Of a stretch of 64,000 nt of DNA, positions 33,972 to 44,229 are shown one piece after another. How positions within the stretch are numbered: the first letter of the stretch is position 1; the number at the start of each line of letters is the position of its first letter. The stretch comes from Ceratotherium simum simum (lineage: Eukaryota; Chordata; Mammalia; Perissodactyla; Rhinocerotidae). Both the position numbers and the translations under genes were made by a program. The stretch is taken from NCBI RefSeq assembly GCF_000283155.1, contig NW_004454178.1, forward strand, positions 22,243,444 through 22,307,443, in the 5' to 3' direction. The notes under the pieces were generated by a model. It saw only the letters and a program-made list of their open reading frames with translations, had not been told where the DNA came from and did no database searches.

Positions 33972-34550
33972 TTACCGCTTCTTCTTCTGCTTGAGGGATT
34001 TCCTGCGTTTCAGGATCATCTCATAGAGCTTGTCCATGCCCTCGGTGAGGCCCTCGCCGATGATGGCGCACGCCGGCTGGACGTGGTAGGTGGTGGCCGG
34101 GATGAGCTCGTGCAGCGCCAGCTGCTTCTCGATCTCGGCCACCGGCAGCGACTTGGGCAGGTCCTGCTTGTTGGCGATGACCAGCAGCGGCGTGCCCTGG
34201 TTCTCGGCGAACTTGGTCACCTTGTGCAGCTCTGTCTTGGCCTCCTCCAGCCGGTCCACGTCCACCGAGTCCACCACGTAGATGATGCCGTCCGTGCAGC
34301 GGCTGTAGGACTTCCAAAGCGGCCGCAGCTTCTCCTGGCCGCCCACGTCCCAGAAGTGGCAGCTGATGCCCTTGGCTGTGCCGTTGCTCAGCTTGATCTT
34401 CTCCGTGTTGAAGCCGATGGTGGGCACCGTGTTCACGAACTCGTTGAACTTGAGCCGGTAGAGCACCGTGGTCTTGCCGGCCGAGTCCAAGCCCAGCATG
34501 ACGATGTGCAGGGACTGGAAGGCCGAGATGTTGGAGGAGATGTTGCCCAT
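33972..34550 (-). CDS. ARL4C: ARL4C, ADP-ribosylation factor-like small GTPase 4C (complete, single coding exon)
   Basis: The frame encodes 192 residues plus TAA, the usual length for ARL4C, and its sequence is recognisable as this paralogue rather than ARL4A or ARL4D. All G motifs are visible: P-loop GLDSAGKT (residues 20-27), switch I threonine in PTIGF (43-47), DVGGQ (68-72), NKQD (127-130) and a G5-like ACA (160-162). Gly2 after Met1 fits ARF-family N-myristoylation, and the tail KRRKSLKQKKKR is the polybasic membrane/nuclear targeting segment typical of ARL4 proteins. Known biology of the family: it cycles GTP/GDP at the plasma membrane, recruits cytohesin (ARNO) to activate ARF6, and influences actin, migration and cholesterol export. 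Start choice: the ATG at 34550-34548 has G at -3 and G at +4 and gives the family N-terminus MGNISSN. The frame stays open further upstream into the assembly gap, which I treat as a GC-rich artefact. Codons are strongly GC-rich at third positions. No intron or break is seen. Confidence 0.98.
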   Translation of the reverse strand: MGNISSNISAFQSLHIVMLGLDSAGKTTVLYRLKFNEFVNTVPTIGFNTEKIKLSNGTAKGISCHFWDVGGQEKLRPLWKSYSRCTDGIIYVVDSVDVDRLEEAKTELHKVTKFAENQGTPLLVIANKQDLPKSLPVAEIEKQLALHELIPATTYHVQPACAIIGEGLTEGMDKLYEMILKRRKSLKQKKKR

Positions 34551-34646
34551 GGCTCCTCGCTGCGGCGCGGGCCACTGCGGCTGCGGCGGGAGGGCGCCGC
34601 CCCCCGCAGTTCCGAGCCCGACGAGGCCGGGCGCACCTGGGCTCCG
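34551..34646 (-). other. ARL4C: ARL4C 5' untranslated region, visible part
   Basis: About 96 bases of very GC-rich sequence lie immediately upstream of the start codon and run into the gap. No upstream ATG is seen on the minus strand in this piece. It is assigned to the 5' UTR by position only. Confidence 0.6.
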
Positions 34647-35206
34647 NNNNNNNNNNNNNNNNNNNNNNNNNNNNNNNNNNNNNNNNNNNNNNNNNNNNNN
34701 NNNNNNNNNNNNNNNNNNNNNNNNNNNNNNNNNNNNNNNNNNNNNNNNNNNNNNNNNNNNNNNNNNNNNNNNNNNNNNNNNNNNNNNNNNNNNNNNNNNN
34801 NNNNNNNNNNNNNNNNNNNNNNNNNNNNNNNNNNNNNNNNNNNNNNNNNNNNNNNNNNNNNNNNNNNNNNNNNNNNNNNNNNNNNNNNNNNNNNNNNNNN
34901 NNNNNNNNNNNNNNNNNNNNNNNNNNNNNNNNNNNNNNNNNNNNNNNNNNNNNNNNNNNNNNNNNNNNNNNNNNNNNNNNNNNNNNNNNNNNNNNNNNNN
35001 NNNNNNNNNNNNNNNNNNNNNNNNNNNNNNNNNNNNNNNNNNNNNNNNNNNNNNNNNNNNNNNNNNNNNNNNNNNNNNNNNNNNNNNNNNNNNNNNNNNN
35101 NNNNNNNNNNNNNNNNNNNNNNNNNNNNNNNNNNNNNNNNNNNNNNNNNNNNNNNNNNNNNNNNNNNNNNNNNNNNNNNNNNNNNNNNNNNNNNNNNNNN
35201 NNNNNN
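34647..35206. other. Assembly gap, 560 N
   Basis: There are 560 consecutive N in the GC-rich 5' region of ARL4C. Such gaps are common in CpG-island first exons. The gap probably hides the rest of the 5' UTR and the transcription start. Any frame read across it is meaningless. Confidence 0.99.
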
Positions 35207-35505
35207 CGGTCGGGCGTGGACGGCTCCGCCCCGCGGGCGGTTTTCGCGCCTTCCGAGCGTTCGAAACGGCCCTCGGCGTGCTGCTCCCGCGCCTCGCCCG
35301 GACAATGGGCCCGGGGCCGCTCTTCCTCCCGGCAGACTGACGCATCCGATAAAAATAGCTCCCGGCTCCCGGAACTCGCCCGTCCCCCGAGCCCGGGCCG
35401 GCGGACTGCCCGGCGGGGCCGCAGCCGTGGGCGGCGTGGCTGCCTCCGGGAGCCGGTTCGGGGGTCCCGGCTTTGTAGGCGCTGGCGCGGCCAGGAGTCC
35501 GGAGT

Positions 35506-35528
35506 GGGGGTGGGGGGGGAGGGCAGGG
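35506..35528 (+). promoter_or_regulatory. G-quadruplex-capable G tract at the upstream edge of the CpG island
   Basis: Four or more G-runs with one-base linkers (G5 T G8 A G3 C A G3 pattern) lie about 1 kb upstream of the ARL4C ATG, on the template strand for that gene. The folding potential is clear from sequence; function is not. Confidence 0.4.
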
Positions 35529-35560
35529 CAGCGTCCTCCCAAGGGGCTGGAGAACGCCCG

Positions 35561-36664
35561 GGGTGGGGGTGTGAGTGCCCTGCTGGGGAGCGAGGGTGGT
35601 GGGGTCAGATCCCCAGAAGGGAAAGGAGGGCGCTGGCCTCAGTGAACCACCAGCCCGCACCCCGAGCCGCACCCAGCCTGAGCACCTTCCCACTGTCGTG
35701 CCGTTTGCCGTGGTGCCCTGGGCCCTGGCCCTCCGTGATGCCCTGGCTTCCTTTCCTGCCAGAGCTCCAGGGAGCTCCACCCGGCCTGTGCCCAGGGCAT
35801 CTTGGAGGCCCAGCTTTTCTGGCCTGCTAGCAATGATTGAGTGGAGAGGTCCAGAGGTCAGGCATTTGCATCTTAGACCGAGATGGGGGGATAAGGAGAC
35901 CTGCTTGCCCTGGATAGGTCAGACAACTCACCTTTCCCAGACAACTTCCTTGGCTGCCTTATTTTCTTCCCACCAACTCTGCTGACATCCCAGGGCAAGC
36001 GTTAGCATCTCGGAAGAGCACCCTCTGCCACCCTACTCTGAGAGCTGAGAATTACCTGCCCACAAGGGAACCATTCCACAGGAGTTGCACCAGGCTCCTC
36101 AGGTGCCTGGGGCTACCAATGCAGTTGGGGGCTGAAACGAAAGACCACAGCTTGGAGTGGGTGGCACTGTGAGTTAGAAACACCAATGTTCCATCCTGGT
36201 TCCATCTCCCCTCCCTCCAGTCCAGTGGGTTATTCTGGTTTGTAAACACATAATGCACCTCCTCTCTGGGTCAGAGGAAACCGAGAGGGCATTATATAAC
36301 ACACAGACCCTGGTGGAACTGCTGTGGCGGAGAGACAGCCAGAGGCACAATGGACCACCACATCCTTCCAACTCCCGCTTATGAGGCAGAAAAGATGAAA
36401 ATGGGGCCAAGGGGGACAGAAGTGAAAATGATAACCATTTATGAATAAAACCCAACATTTCACAGAAACGCTTTCCTTTACCACTTCCCTTTCACAAGCT
36501 ATGATGAAATACGTGATTTTGTTCATCCTGAAACGTGGGAGGAGCCCACATCTGTAGAAGGTAGGACAAGCCATCCCATCTTTGGAATTCCCATGGTGGC
36601 AGCAGCCATTGCAGTCATCTGCCCTCCAGGGGCTGGAATAGCCTTGCGGATCATTCTGTCAAAC
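35561..36664. other. Upstream flank of ARL4C, no gene seen
   Basis: A near-consensus minus-strand splice donor (AAAG|GTGAGT, about 35926-35935) lies upstream of the CpG island but nothing else marks an exon. The motif cluster at 35847-35871 is listed separately. Confidence 0.4.
35847..35871 (+). promoter_or_regulatory. DR2 nuclear-receptor half-sites next to a perfect octamer motif
   Basis: AGGTCC (35847-35852), two bases, then AGGTCA (35855-35860) form a DR2-type direct repeat. An exact ATTTGCAT octamer follows at 35864-35871. The cluster lies about 1.3 kb upstream of the ARL4C start codon, outside the CpG island. This is a motif match only. Confidence 0.25.
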
Positions 36665-36750
36665 CTGCCAGATGAGGAAACCAAAGTCCAGGGGCTTGTG
36701 ACTTTGCCAAGGTGGAACCTAAATGCAGGCTGCCTGCTCCAGTTGCAATG
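36665..36750 (-). mobile_element. MIR core remnant
   Basis: 'gccagatgaggaaaccaaagtccaggggcttgtgactttgcc' is an antisense MIR core. Confidence 0.5.
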
Positions 36751-37699
36751 GTATTCATGCCAAGGGGTGAGGGCCCGCCTGCTCTCTCTCCCACTCCACA
36801 CTCCACCTACGCACTATTTTAATTTGATGGGGAATGAAGTTGTAAGCAACCTGAATTCAGTTCCAAAAGACAGAAATTCAACCCAACTCGAGTTGGACAA
36901 AAATGGAAACACATTCACTGACATAACTGAAAAGTTCATGATTAGGATTGTCTTCAGGCATGGCTAGATCCAGAAGCTCAAAAGAAGACTTTAGACCAGG
37001 TCTCTGTCCATCTCTCCTCTGTTTTCCTCTGAATTGATTCTTTTTCTTCCTGGCAGCCTTGGACTTACATCTTTGGTATACATCCTAGAAGAAAAAAGGT
37101 GTCTCTTTCCCAATACCTGCAACAAAAGCCTGGATATCCCTTGGGCCTGTCTGGCCCACCCCTGAATCCAGCACCACTGTCCAGGAGGATGGAACACACT
37201 GATAGATGTGGCCCAAGGGCTAAAACCGCAGCACGGTGGCTCCCAAAGAAGAATCAGGCATCTGTTCCCAAAAGGGGAAATGGTAGTGAGTAAGCAAAAA
37301 TAACAGATTTCAGCATAATTTATAATGATGTCATTTAGGTTATTGGGAAGACAGGATTTTGTGTTTGTGGAGTGATTTTTCTTGGCTGTCTTCAAGGCCT
37401 GCCCCATAGAGAGCCACCTTCTCATGAGACTGTTTCTTCTCTCTCCTTCCTTGGGGCCACAGACAGGGCCCAGGTTAGTGCCAGCCTGAGACAGGACTGG
37501 ATTAATAGGCTGGGACCTGGGTATTTGGAAAGGGACAGACCAGACTGGAACCCTCTTGATCTGGCTCCCACAAATAACCTTAATGTAGGCCTCCTTTTCC
37601 TCCTTGCGTCTTCCCCTAGTCAGATCTTGTTTTGTTTTTTTTTTTCAAGGGTAGTAGGAAGGAAATATTTTAGTAAAACATCTGATGTGTTTTCTCGGT
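36751..37699. other. No gene seen
   Basis: Unassigned, with a T-run at about 37632-37644. Confidence 0.5.
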
Positions 37700-37990
37700 G
37701 CTGTACTAATGATTGCCAACAGTGGTTTTGATTGCAGCCCCATGGTGGGGTTTAGCAATAAAGGGCTGTTTGTTGTCCAGTAGAAAAAGCAGATTAATAG
37801 ACATTAATAGAGCCTTCCAGAACAGAGCCATTAAGCAGTAACTCACCATAATTGAATAGCAACAGCCCTCCATTCTAATTTCACTCACCAGGTGAGAAGT
37901 TGATTTTACAGTGGATAATTTAACTTCTAACCCATGAAAATGTCATTCGACTGAGTCAACCTTCCTTCGAATATGAATTTCAATCAAAAA
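37700..37990. promoter_or_regulatory. Candidate conserved non-coding element with phased homeodomain-type sites
   Basis: AT-rich and free of repeat features. It contains ATTAATAG at 37793-37800 and again at 37803-37810, exactly 10 bp apart, then CATTAAG near 37829 and ATAATTG near 37849. It lies about 3.2 kb upstream of the ARL4C ATG. Conservation is not testable here. Confidence 0.3.
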
Positions 37991-38079
37991 ACACTGGAAT
38001 TATGAAAAGGAAAGTGATGTTTACCACTGGGTCAGAAATGTGAGGCCTACCTTGAGCCTATTTTGACATGGACATAGCG

Positions 38080-38310
38080 TCATGGCTAATGGCCCGGGCT
38101 GTGTTGACAGACTTGGGTGGGTGTTCTGCATTTCCCACCACATTCTGGCCGTGTGGCAATACCTAGTCTGCTATTTCTCAAGTTCTCCTTCTCTACAATG
38201 TATCTAGCACATGTGGTGGTCGTGAAGATTAAATGACATAATACATGTAAAGTGTTTCACACAGTGCCCAGTACACAGTAAGTGTTTAGTAAATGTTGGC
38301 TTTGATAACT
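38080..38310 (+). mobile_element. MIR SINE
   Basis: 'gtgaagattaaatgacataatacatgtaaagtgtttcacacagtgcccagtacacagtaagtgtttagtaaatgttggc' is an excellent MIR 3' half. The 5' half is more decayed. Confidence 0.85.
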
Positions 38311-40269
38311 ACAAAGCAACCAATTTTATAATGTACATGGTCATTTGAATAGTGATGGCTGCCGACTTGGCAAGCATTCCTCTGGGGGGAAAATATTTGC
38401 TGCATGTGGTATTTTGTTCATTTTAATTAATCAGAATAAGACATTTCTCAAAGAATAGTGTGCACTTGTGTCTTGCCTGAGATGAATTTCACTTCCATCA
38501 GCAGCAATGTTTCAGCTCCTCTCCTTCTCTTCTGCATCAAGATGACTTTACACCCAGAAAAGAACTTAATTAGTTCAAGGAAACCAAATGAAGCAACTTG
38601 GGAATCATTTTGAAATTTTATCCTAAGCTATTCTCTTTTTTCCTCTAAAGGCTTAGAAATAAAGTGTGCCACCAATTAATACAACTTTTGAGTGGATCCA
38701 GTGAATAGAGCAATATAGTCCATCCTTATTAACTTTGCTTTAGTAAGGTTGATGGCACAAACACAAAGATGAGCATCCCATCCATAACTGAGTGTGGATG
38801 AGGATAAATATCGGAATGTGGGCATGTGTGTCCATAAGCACGCATGCAATGTGTGTGATGATTTGCGTTTTCTGATTGGATGCTGGGTTCAGGTTCACTG
38901 CCCCCTGTTCTTAGCTGTTGTAATACAGGAGTGCCCTCTACTGAGCTTCTTGTATAACAGATGAAGGCCTCCACAGAGGCAAATTCACCTAGTGCTAGTA
39001 AATGTTCAATCCATATTTATTGAATGAATGAATGGATAAGTGACTCCCTAACCTGGTTCTCCATCTAGATCTGTGGAACCAGATCTCTTAAAATCCCATT
39101 TGTTAAGCTGAGAAAGTTCTTCTGTTTGGCGCTCAGAGCTTGGAGGTGACTATTCTCAGATGCAGGCTTGGGTGCTTACCTATGAGACCAGTACAGCATA
39201 GGAGGGATCATTTGCCAGGAGAGGGGACCAGAAGCCTGGCAGAGCACGAGGGGGTATTTCCAGGAAAGCTGTTCAAAGAATCACAGATTGACAGTAGAGA
39301 GAGGAAATCAGCATCCAGGAACCCCTGCCGAGATTAGAGATCGGAAGAAATCAATTTTTCCGTCAAATTCAGTGGACAGGCATGGGCAGCCATAGATGAA
39401 CATGGAGCCAAGAGTCGAGAATGAAGGAGACCAGGGGGACAGAGAAAGCAGCAAGGCCCGCAGCAGCGCAAGCCAGGTGGTCCAGGATTGAAGTTCTTTG
39501 CCTGGTGGGAGTGTTTCCTTAATGAAGACCCCCACCTACACTCCCAGAAGTCCTGGCACATACCAGGACGGAGAATGTGCTGGACGGAGAGTGTCTCCAT
39601 CATTGGAGAGTCGGCTTTCCCTGAGTCCGAGTGAAATGCCAGCCTCAGGCCACAAGTGGAAGGGACTAAAAGACACTGGTTCCCAGGGGAGTGTTGTGGA
39701 TGGGGCAGTAGATTTTGGCGGAGACAAATACGAATCTGGGCTGCTTGTGGCCTTTTGCTTCATTCAAGTGGTCCAAGGGCTGGAAACAAAGAAGATCCTC
39801 TACTCTATTGTCCATTCAAGTTCATGGTTTTAATGATAACGTGACAACAGTTCAGAGCACCTTATTTTCAATTTTTTTGAAGCAACGGGTCTGAAACAAT
39901 TCAGGTTCTCATTTCTACAGCAACAACTGCTACGAGCATTTTGTTGTTGCTGTTGCTGTTTTTGGCAAAAAATAGCTAAGAGACTTTCTTTTTCCCATTC
40001 GAGTCTTCATTATCAGTTGTCAGTCTCTATTATATGCCCAAGATAGATACGAAAATTTAGAAGTCATTGTCTTTCCTATCAACATCATTTTCAGATAAGA
40101 TTGTTTAAATCTCTCCTTAATACTTAAATTTCATCCCTTAAGTGAAGATTTATCAAGGACATTAAGACCCTACCCTTTGGAACTCAGGACTCAGAGCTAC
40201 TAAAATGACGGAGAAGTCCTCAGATCCCTGCCAGTGTCCTTTCAGTTGAAGGGGAAGAAAAAGCTTGGT
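38311..40269. other. No gene; mostly non-repetitive
   Basis: 38390-38560 is an AT-rich block with TTAATTAAT that could be regulatory. 38990-39035 has a short (GAAT)n run after 'tgttcaatccatatttattg', a likely MIR/L2 tail. A TTG-rich run lies at 39940-39962. Confidence 0.45.
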
Positions 40270-40530
40270 ATGCAAAAGTTATTTCTGATTCCTTTAATAA
40301 TTCAATCACCGTAATTAAATTTCTCCTCTAATAGCTGCAGTGAAGAAAGAGAAAAAAACGAGTGACAATAAATACCAGTGATCGGAGCACTGCACCATGA
40401 ACCGAAAAGTATTTGATGGAAACTTGGATTACTTTCGTTCCCCTTCTCCCCCCTCCCAGGTGAACCGGGATGCCTATTATTTTCATTCAATTAAAACCTA
40501 GTTGGCTGGACCCAAGAGAGATGGAAACAA
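40270..40530. promoter_or_regulatory. Candidate conserved non-coding element
   Basis: Compact repeat-free block with CCTTTAATAATTCAATCACC, TAATTA at 40312-40317, TAGCTGCAGTG and TTCAATTAAAACC. Judged by texture only. Confidence 0.25.
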
Positions 40531-43500
40531 TCTTGCTTTTGTGCCTCTATCAAGCCCTTTGGCTCCCTTGACTGCGGTGGAGGAGGACAGCGTCTCTTGC
40601 CAGCTCTCCCTTTGGTCTACGGTGCGGTCACTCAGGATGACTCTTTCCTTTTAATACCACAGTTGGCTTCTGGTGGAACCATCCTCTATGTGAATAAGGC
40701 AGAAGCATCTGAATCTAGTTCTTTGGCTCATGGCTGCTTTTGTAAGGGGCATAGCCACTTAAGATGATTATTTCCTCCTTACGTGCTTATGTAATCTAAT
40801 ACTTTGCTCCATTGATCATAGAAAATTCCTTTTACTTTCTTGCTCTTGCCCCCTCCAATCTCCTAAATCTGCTTTCCTAAGGTCATTGGTGACCAAATGA
40901 GAAATTCGAAGGCCTTCTGGTTGCCTTCTTACTTGGCCTTTCAACTGACCCTCTTTATTTCTCCATCCTTCTTAATATTTTTCCCTAAGAAAGCCAACTG
41001 GCCTGGCTAAGAGGCAGTACTTGCCTCATCCTTTCCTGATCCACATGCTGCCCCTAAATTGCAGGGCTGATTTGTGCTGATGACCATCTGGGGTGGAGAC
41101 GCTCATAGGTTCAGGGATATGTCACCCACCAGGATCTCCAACACATGGCTATGAAACCATGCTCCCCTCTCCCCTTCCAATCACGGCCACTTGACTCTGT
41201 CTGTGCGTGCCTTCCCAGCAGTCCACAGAATGTTGGTGGCCCCCAGTGGTTGGTCTTGGACCTTCTCGTCCTCTTGTCTTTCAGCAGTTAGTCCCATCTA
41301 CTTTCCATAATTTCTCAATCTCTCTCACTGCCAAAAGCCAGAAAGACTCAACATGGAGTACTGAACTGAGAGCTCTCTCTATCACTCCCCCAGGATTATC
41401 AAGCAAGTTCATCAAATCAGCACTAGATAACAGACAAGCTCGTCTTTTGCTTCTATCTGCTCATCCCTACATCCAGTCCACCAGAGTCCAGATAATTCTA
41501 CTTCAGAAATGGCCTCTTGGAATTAAAATTGTGAGCCCTTCTAAATCACTTTCATTGATTTTTCTTCCATTTAAGACAGTTGCCTTTAGTTATGTGTTTG
41601 ATGAATGTGGTATTTACTTCCATTTTTGCATGTAGAAGGGAGCGAACTTCACCCACACACGTGCCTGTGTCCTCTCTGCTTGCATCCCTGAGGAAGCGGG
41701 TGGCGGATCTGATTGGCCCGAACCTAATATGTCATTGGGTCATGTTTCACTGGTGATCAATGAAGTGATGTGCATCCGGGAGTAGATTTAGTGTCTGTCC
41801 CTTCTCCACCTGTCACGGGGTGGGTAAGCTCTGTGGGACTGGCCTTCTTATATTCAGGGATAAAGAAAGGCAAGTCTTCCTTAGATCCTTGGTCTAAGAT
41901 CCTTTCTTCAATCTAGCTTTTACCACAGAGTTCTAGAAAAAGGTAGGAGGTTGGTCATCAGTGTTTGCCCAGCTTAATGAAGAAATACTAGCTTGACCAT
42001 ACAGGGAGGTGAGAAATGAAGGGATTTGGGCCTCAAAACCCAACTCTCATCCCCTAACAGGACCCAGAAGGACATTCAGTAAACTCTGGCATCCCAAATG
42101 GAAGGTGAGGAGACATGAGAAATGCAACAAGAGAAAACTCTAAGGAGAGAAGAGACGCAAATAGAAAGGCACCAAGATAAGATGAAGGAACTACTGGACA
42201 AAAGAATAAAGGCAAGGAAAAAAAAAAAAGAATAAAGGCAAGAGGAGGTGAATTTAGTTCCTCCTTCTCATCTTCCGCCTTTTACTTCTTTTCGATATTT
42301 TCATTCGAGTCACAGACATCACAATTTTTATGAGGGATCCTGCCCTTTTTTGACTTAACAATAGATGGAACTTTTCTCTCTCAAGAAACTGATGTTCAAG
42401 AGAACTCAGATAGAAATGATTAAATAGGTCATATTTTAGTATTTTTTGATTAGATAAAGCACGCAGTATAATGTTCAGGAGGCACAGAGGGTTTTCAATG
42501 AGAAGGAATTCCCTTTCCCACCCTCCCGCACTCCCCAGCCTCCAGCCACAGCCTTCTCCTTAGAGGTGGCTGCCGTTACCAATGGCTTGTATATCCTTCC
42601 AGATGCCGAGTTGTTCATTTGCAGAGCTATCCCTTAAAGAAAATGTATTCACGCTTCTCAAAAATCCTAAGCAAAGGAGACAAAAGAGAGAGAAGTGTCA
42701 TAAATTAATCTGATAGTGGGTAGTTCAGAAGAGCTAAGATCTGGCCACAAAACACCAAGGCAAAGTACTCCAGAGAGAAACTATGAACTTTTTGGAGAAA
42801 GGAATAAGTTATCTTTTCTGTGGTGGTTACTGAAGACCTACAGCCTAGCCCTGCCCAGACCCCAAGTCCAAGAGGACCTGTGCTCCCAAGAACAGCTGGG
42901 TGCTGGGGACACTTGGCTGCACTCCGGGGGCACCCAAGCCTTGGACTTCAGCCTTCCCGCAGTGCCACTGGAGCCCTGCCATCCGGAAGACTGGGCCTCT
43001 GCTCCATCCAACTCCGCTGCTGTCCTGATAACTGGCCAGCAATTCGAAACCCCCTTTCTCTGTCTCCTGCGTCTGGACCTACAGCTGCTGGTGGCGTCCT
43101 GTTTGACGTCCCGTTTGTCTGATTGATGACAGACTGCAGACATGGGAAGAGCAAGACTGATGAAAACAGTAACCCTAGCAGTTTTCCAGTCTGTTATGGC
43201 TTGGGATGAAAAGATAAAGAAAAACAAAAGGCAAGAAATGAGAATAAATTTAATTTCTGTGATGGAAGAAGCTTACTATCTCTTATTGAATTCTAGCTTA
43301 TTTATCTAGATTTTCTTAACTTAATTTCCAGCCTGCTGCTCATGGACCATGTCTTTGGTTATGAATTTATCTAGTGCTAAGTGTGCAAAATAACTAAATA
43401 AAAACAACCCTAGGTTTTTCCTTGCCAAAGAAGTCATAAATTCAAATACGAAAACTAGGCCCAGACTGCAGGGCAGAGCGATGATTCAAGAAACCAGGAT

Positions 43501-43604
43501 TAAAATCCTATGCAGCCGTAGAGACAGAGAGTGGGCTATAGAGAGGAGTCTCCCCTGAAAAGTTGTTTGTACTAGCTAGAAAGTGGAGTGCCTATCTGTA
43601 GTGA
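40531..43604. other. No gene; unassigned
   Basis: The 142-codon plus frame at 41207-41635 has no recognisable domain. 41690-41860 ('gatctgattggcccgaac...') may belong to an unnamed dispersed repeat. The poly(A) direct-repeat site at 42201-42242 is listed separately. Confidence 0.45.
42201..42242 (+). repeat. Direct 16-mer repeat bracketing a poly(A) run
   Basis: AAAGAATAAAGGCAAG occurs at 42201-42216 and exactly again at 42227-42242. Between them lie one G and nine A. This resembles a target duplication around a tail-only retroinsertion; slippage is the alternative. Confidence 0.6.
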
Positions 43605-44065
43605 AAGTATTAAATGATATAAGGTACTTCCATGCAATCAAACACCTCGGAGCTATTGAAAGGAATGAGATGAATCTGTGCATGTTGATATGGTCAAGAT
43701 TACCCAGATATTGATAAGTAAAGAAGAAATGGTACACCAATGCCCCCACCTTGATGAAAAATTGTTTGCATATATATACATATATGTATATATGATTCTA
43801 TGTGTCTATGTTAGATATAGATAGAGACAGAGATAGAGATAGAGATAGAGATACCGATATAGATATAGATATATGATATGCATGGAGATTTTCCAAAAAG
43901 ATACACAAGAACACAGGAAATTATTGGTAGTAGTTATCTCTGAATAATGGAACTGACTATATGAGATGCAAAAGAGACTCATGCTTCATTGTATACCTCC
44001 TATACTGTTTGAATTTGCTCTCCATGTGCATGAAAATATTATTTTCATCATGACAAAGTCCAAAA
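43605..44065 (+). mobile_element. L1M-type 3' end fragment with internal microsatellite
   Basis: 'gagctattgaaaggaatgagatgaatctgtgcatgttgatatgg', then 'gattttccaaaaagatacacaagaacacaggaaa' and 'ataatggaactgac' match old L1 3' UTRs. A (TA/TATG)n and (AGATAG)n microsatellite occupies about 43766-43880. Confidence 0.75.
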
Positions 44066-44229
44066 AACCCATTTAGCTAATGAATGCATACACAAAAAGT
44101 GTATGCATCCATATACAGATTTAAAAAGCTCTAAATTCTGTACTACATTCTAGAGAGAGTTAAAATAAATATAACAAATGTCCAGAGAGTGAGTTACCCA
44201 CCAGCAAATGTCAAATATCCATAAATAAG
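44066..44229. other. No gene seen
   Basis: AT-rich linker between the L1 end and a candidate regulatory block. Confidence 0.4.

Larger units (their letters stand above)
33830..35560. promoter_or_regulatory. CpG island covering the ARL4C 5' end and coding exon
   Basis: GC content and CpG frequency rise sharply from about 33.83 kb, stay high through the coding exon and up to the gap, and remain high from 35207 to about 35560. They then fall to background. The minus-strand DNA next to the gap contains GC boxes, a SOX-type CCATTGT (ACAATGG on the plus strand near 35302) and a CRE/AP-1-like TGACGCA near 35339. There is also an A/T block, GCTATTTTTATC, near 35347-35358. A TATA-poor CpG-island promoter is the natural reading. 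The start site itself probably lies in or near the gap. Confidence 0.8.

Noticed and set aside
34021..34575. 184-codon minus-strand frame overlapping ARL4C in another phase
   Set aside because: Composition-driven shadow of the real frame, rich in Ala/Arg/Gly/His, with no family likeness.
33807..35645. 612-codon plus-strand frame antisense to ARL4C
   Set aside because: It is open because ARL4C codons end in G/C, which removes antisense stops, and because it reads through N. It has no independent domain.
33972..35780. 602-codon minus-strand frame giving ARL4C an N-terminal extension
   Set aside because: It crosses 560 N whose length is not a multiple of three, and the family start MGNISSN with a strong Kozak context is inside it. 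The upstream part is GC-rich non-coding sequence.
43766..43880. Possible CRISPR-like or satellite array
   Set aside because: It is a simple AGATAG/TATA microsatellite inside an old L1 end, without spacers or unit structure.
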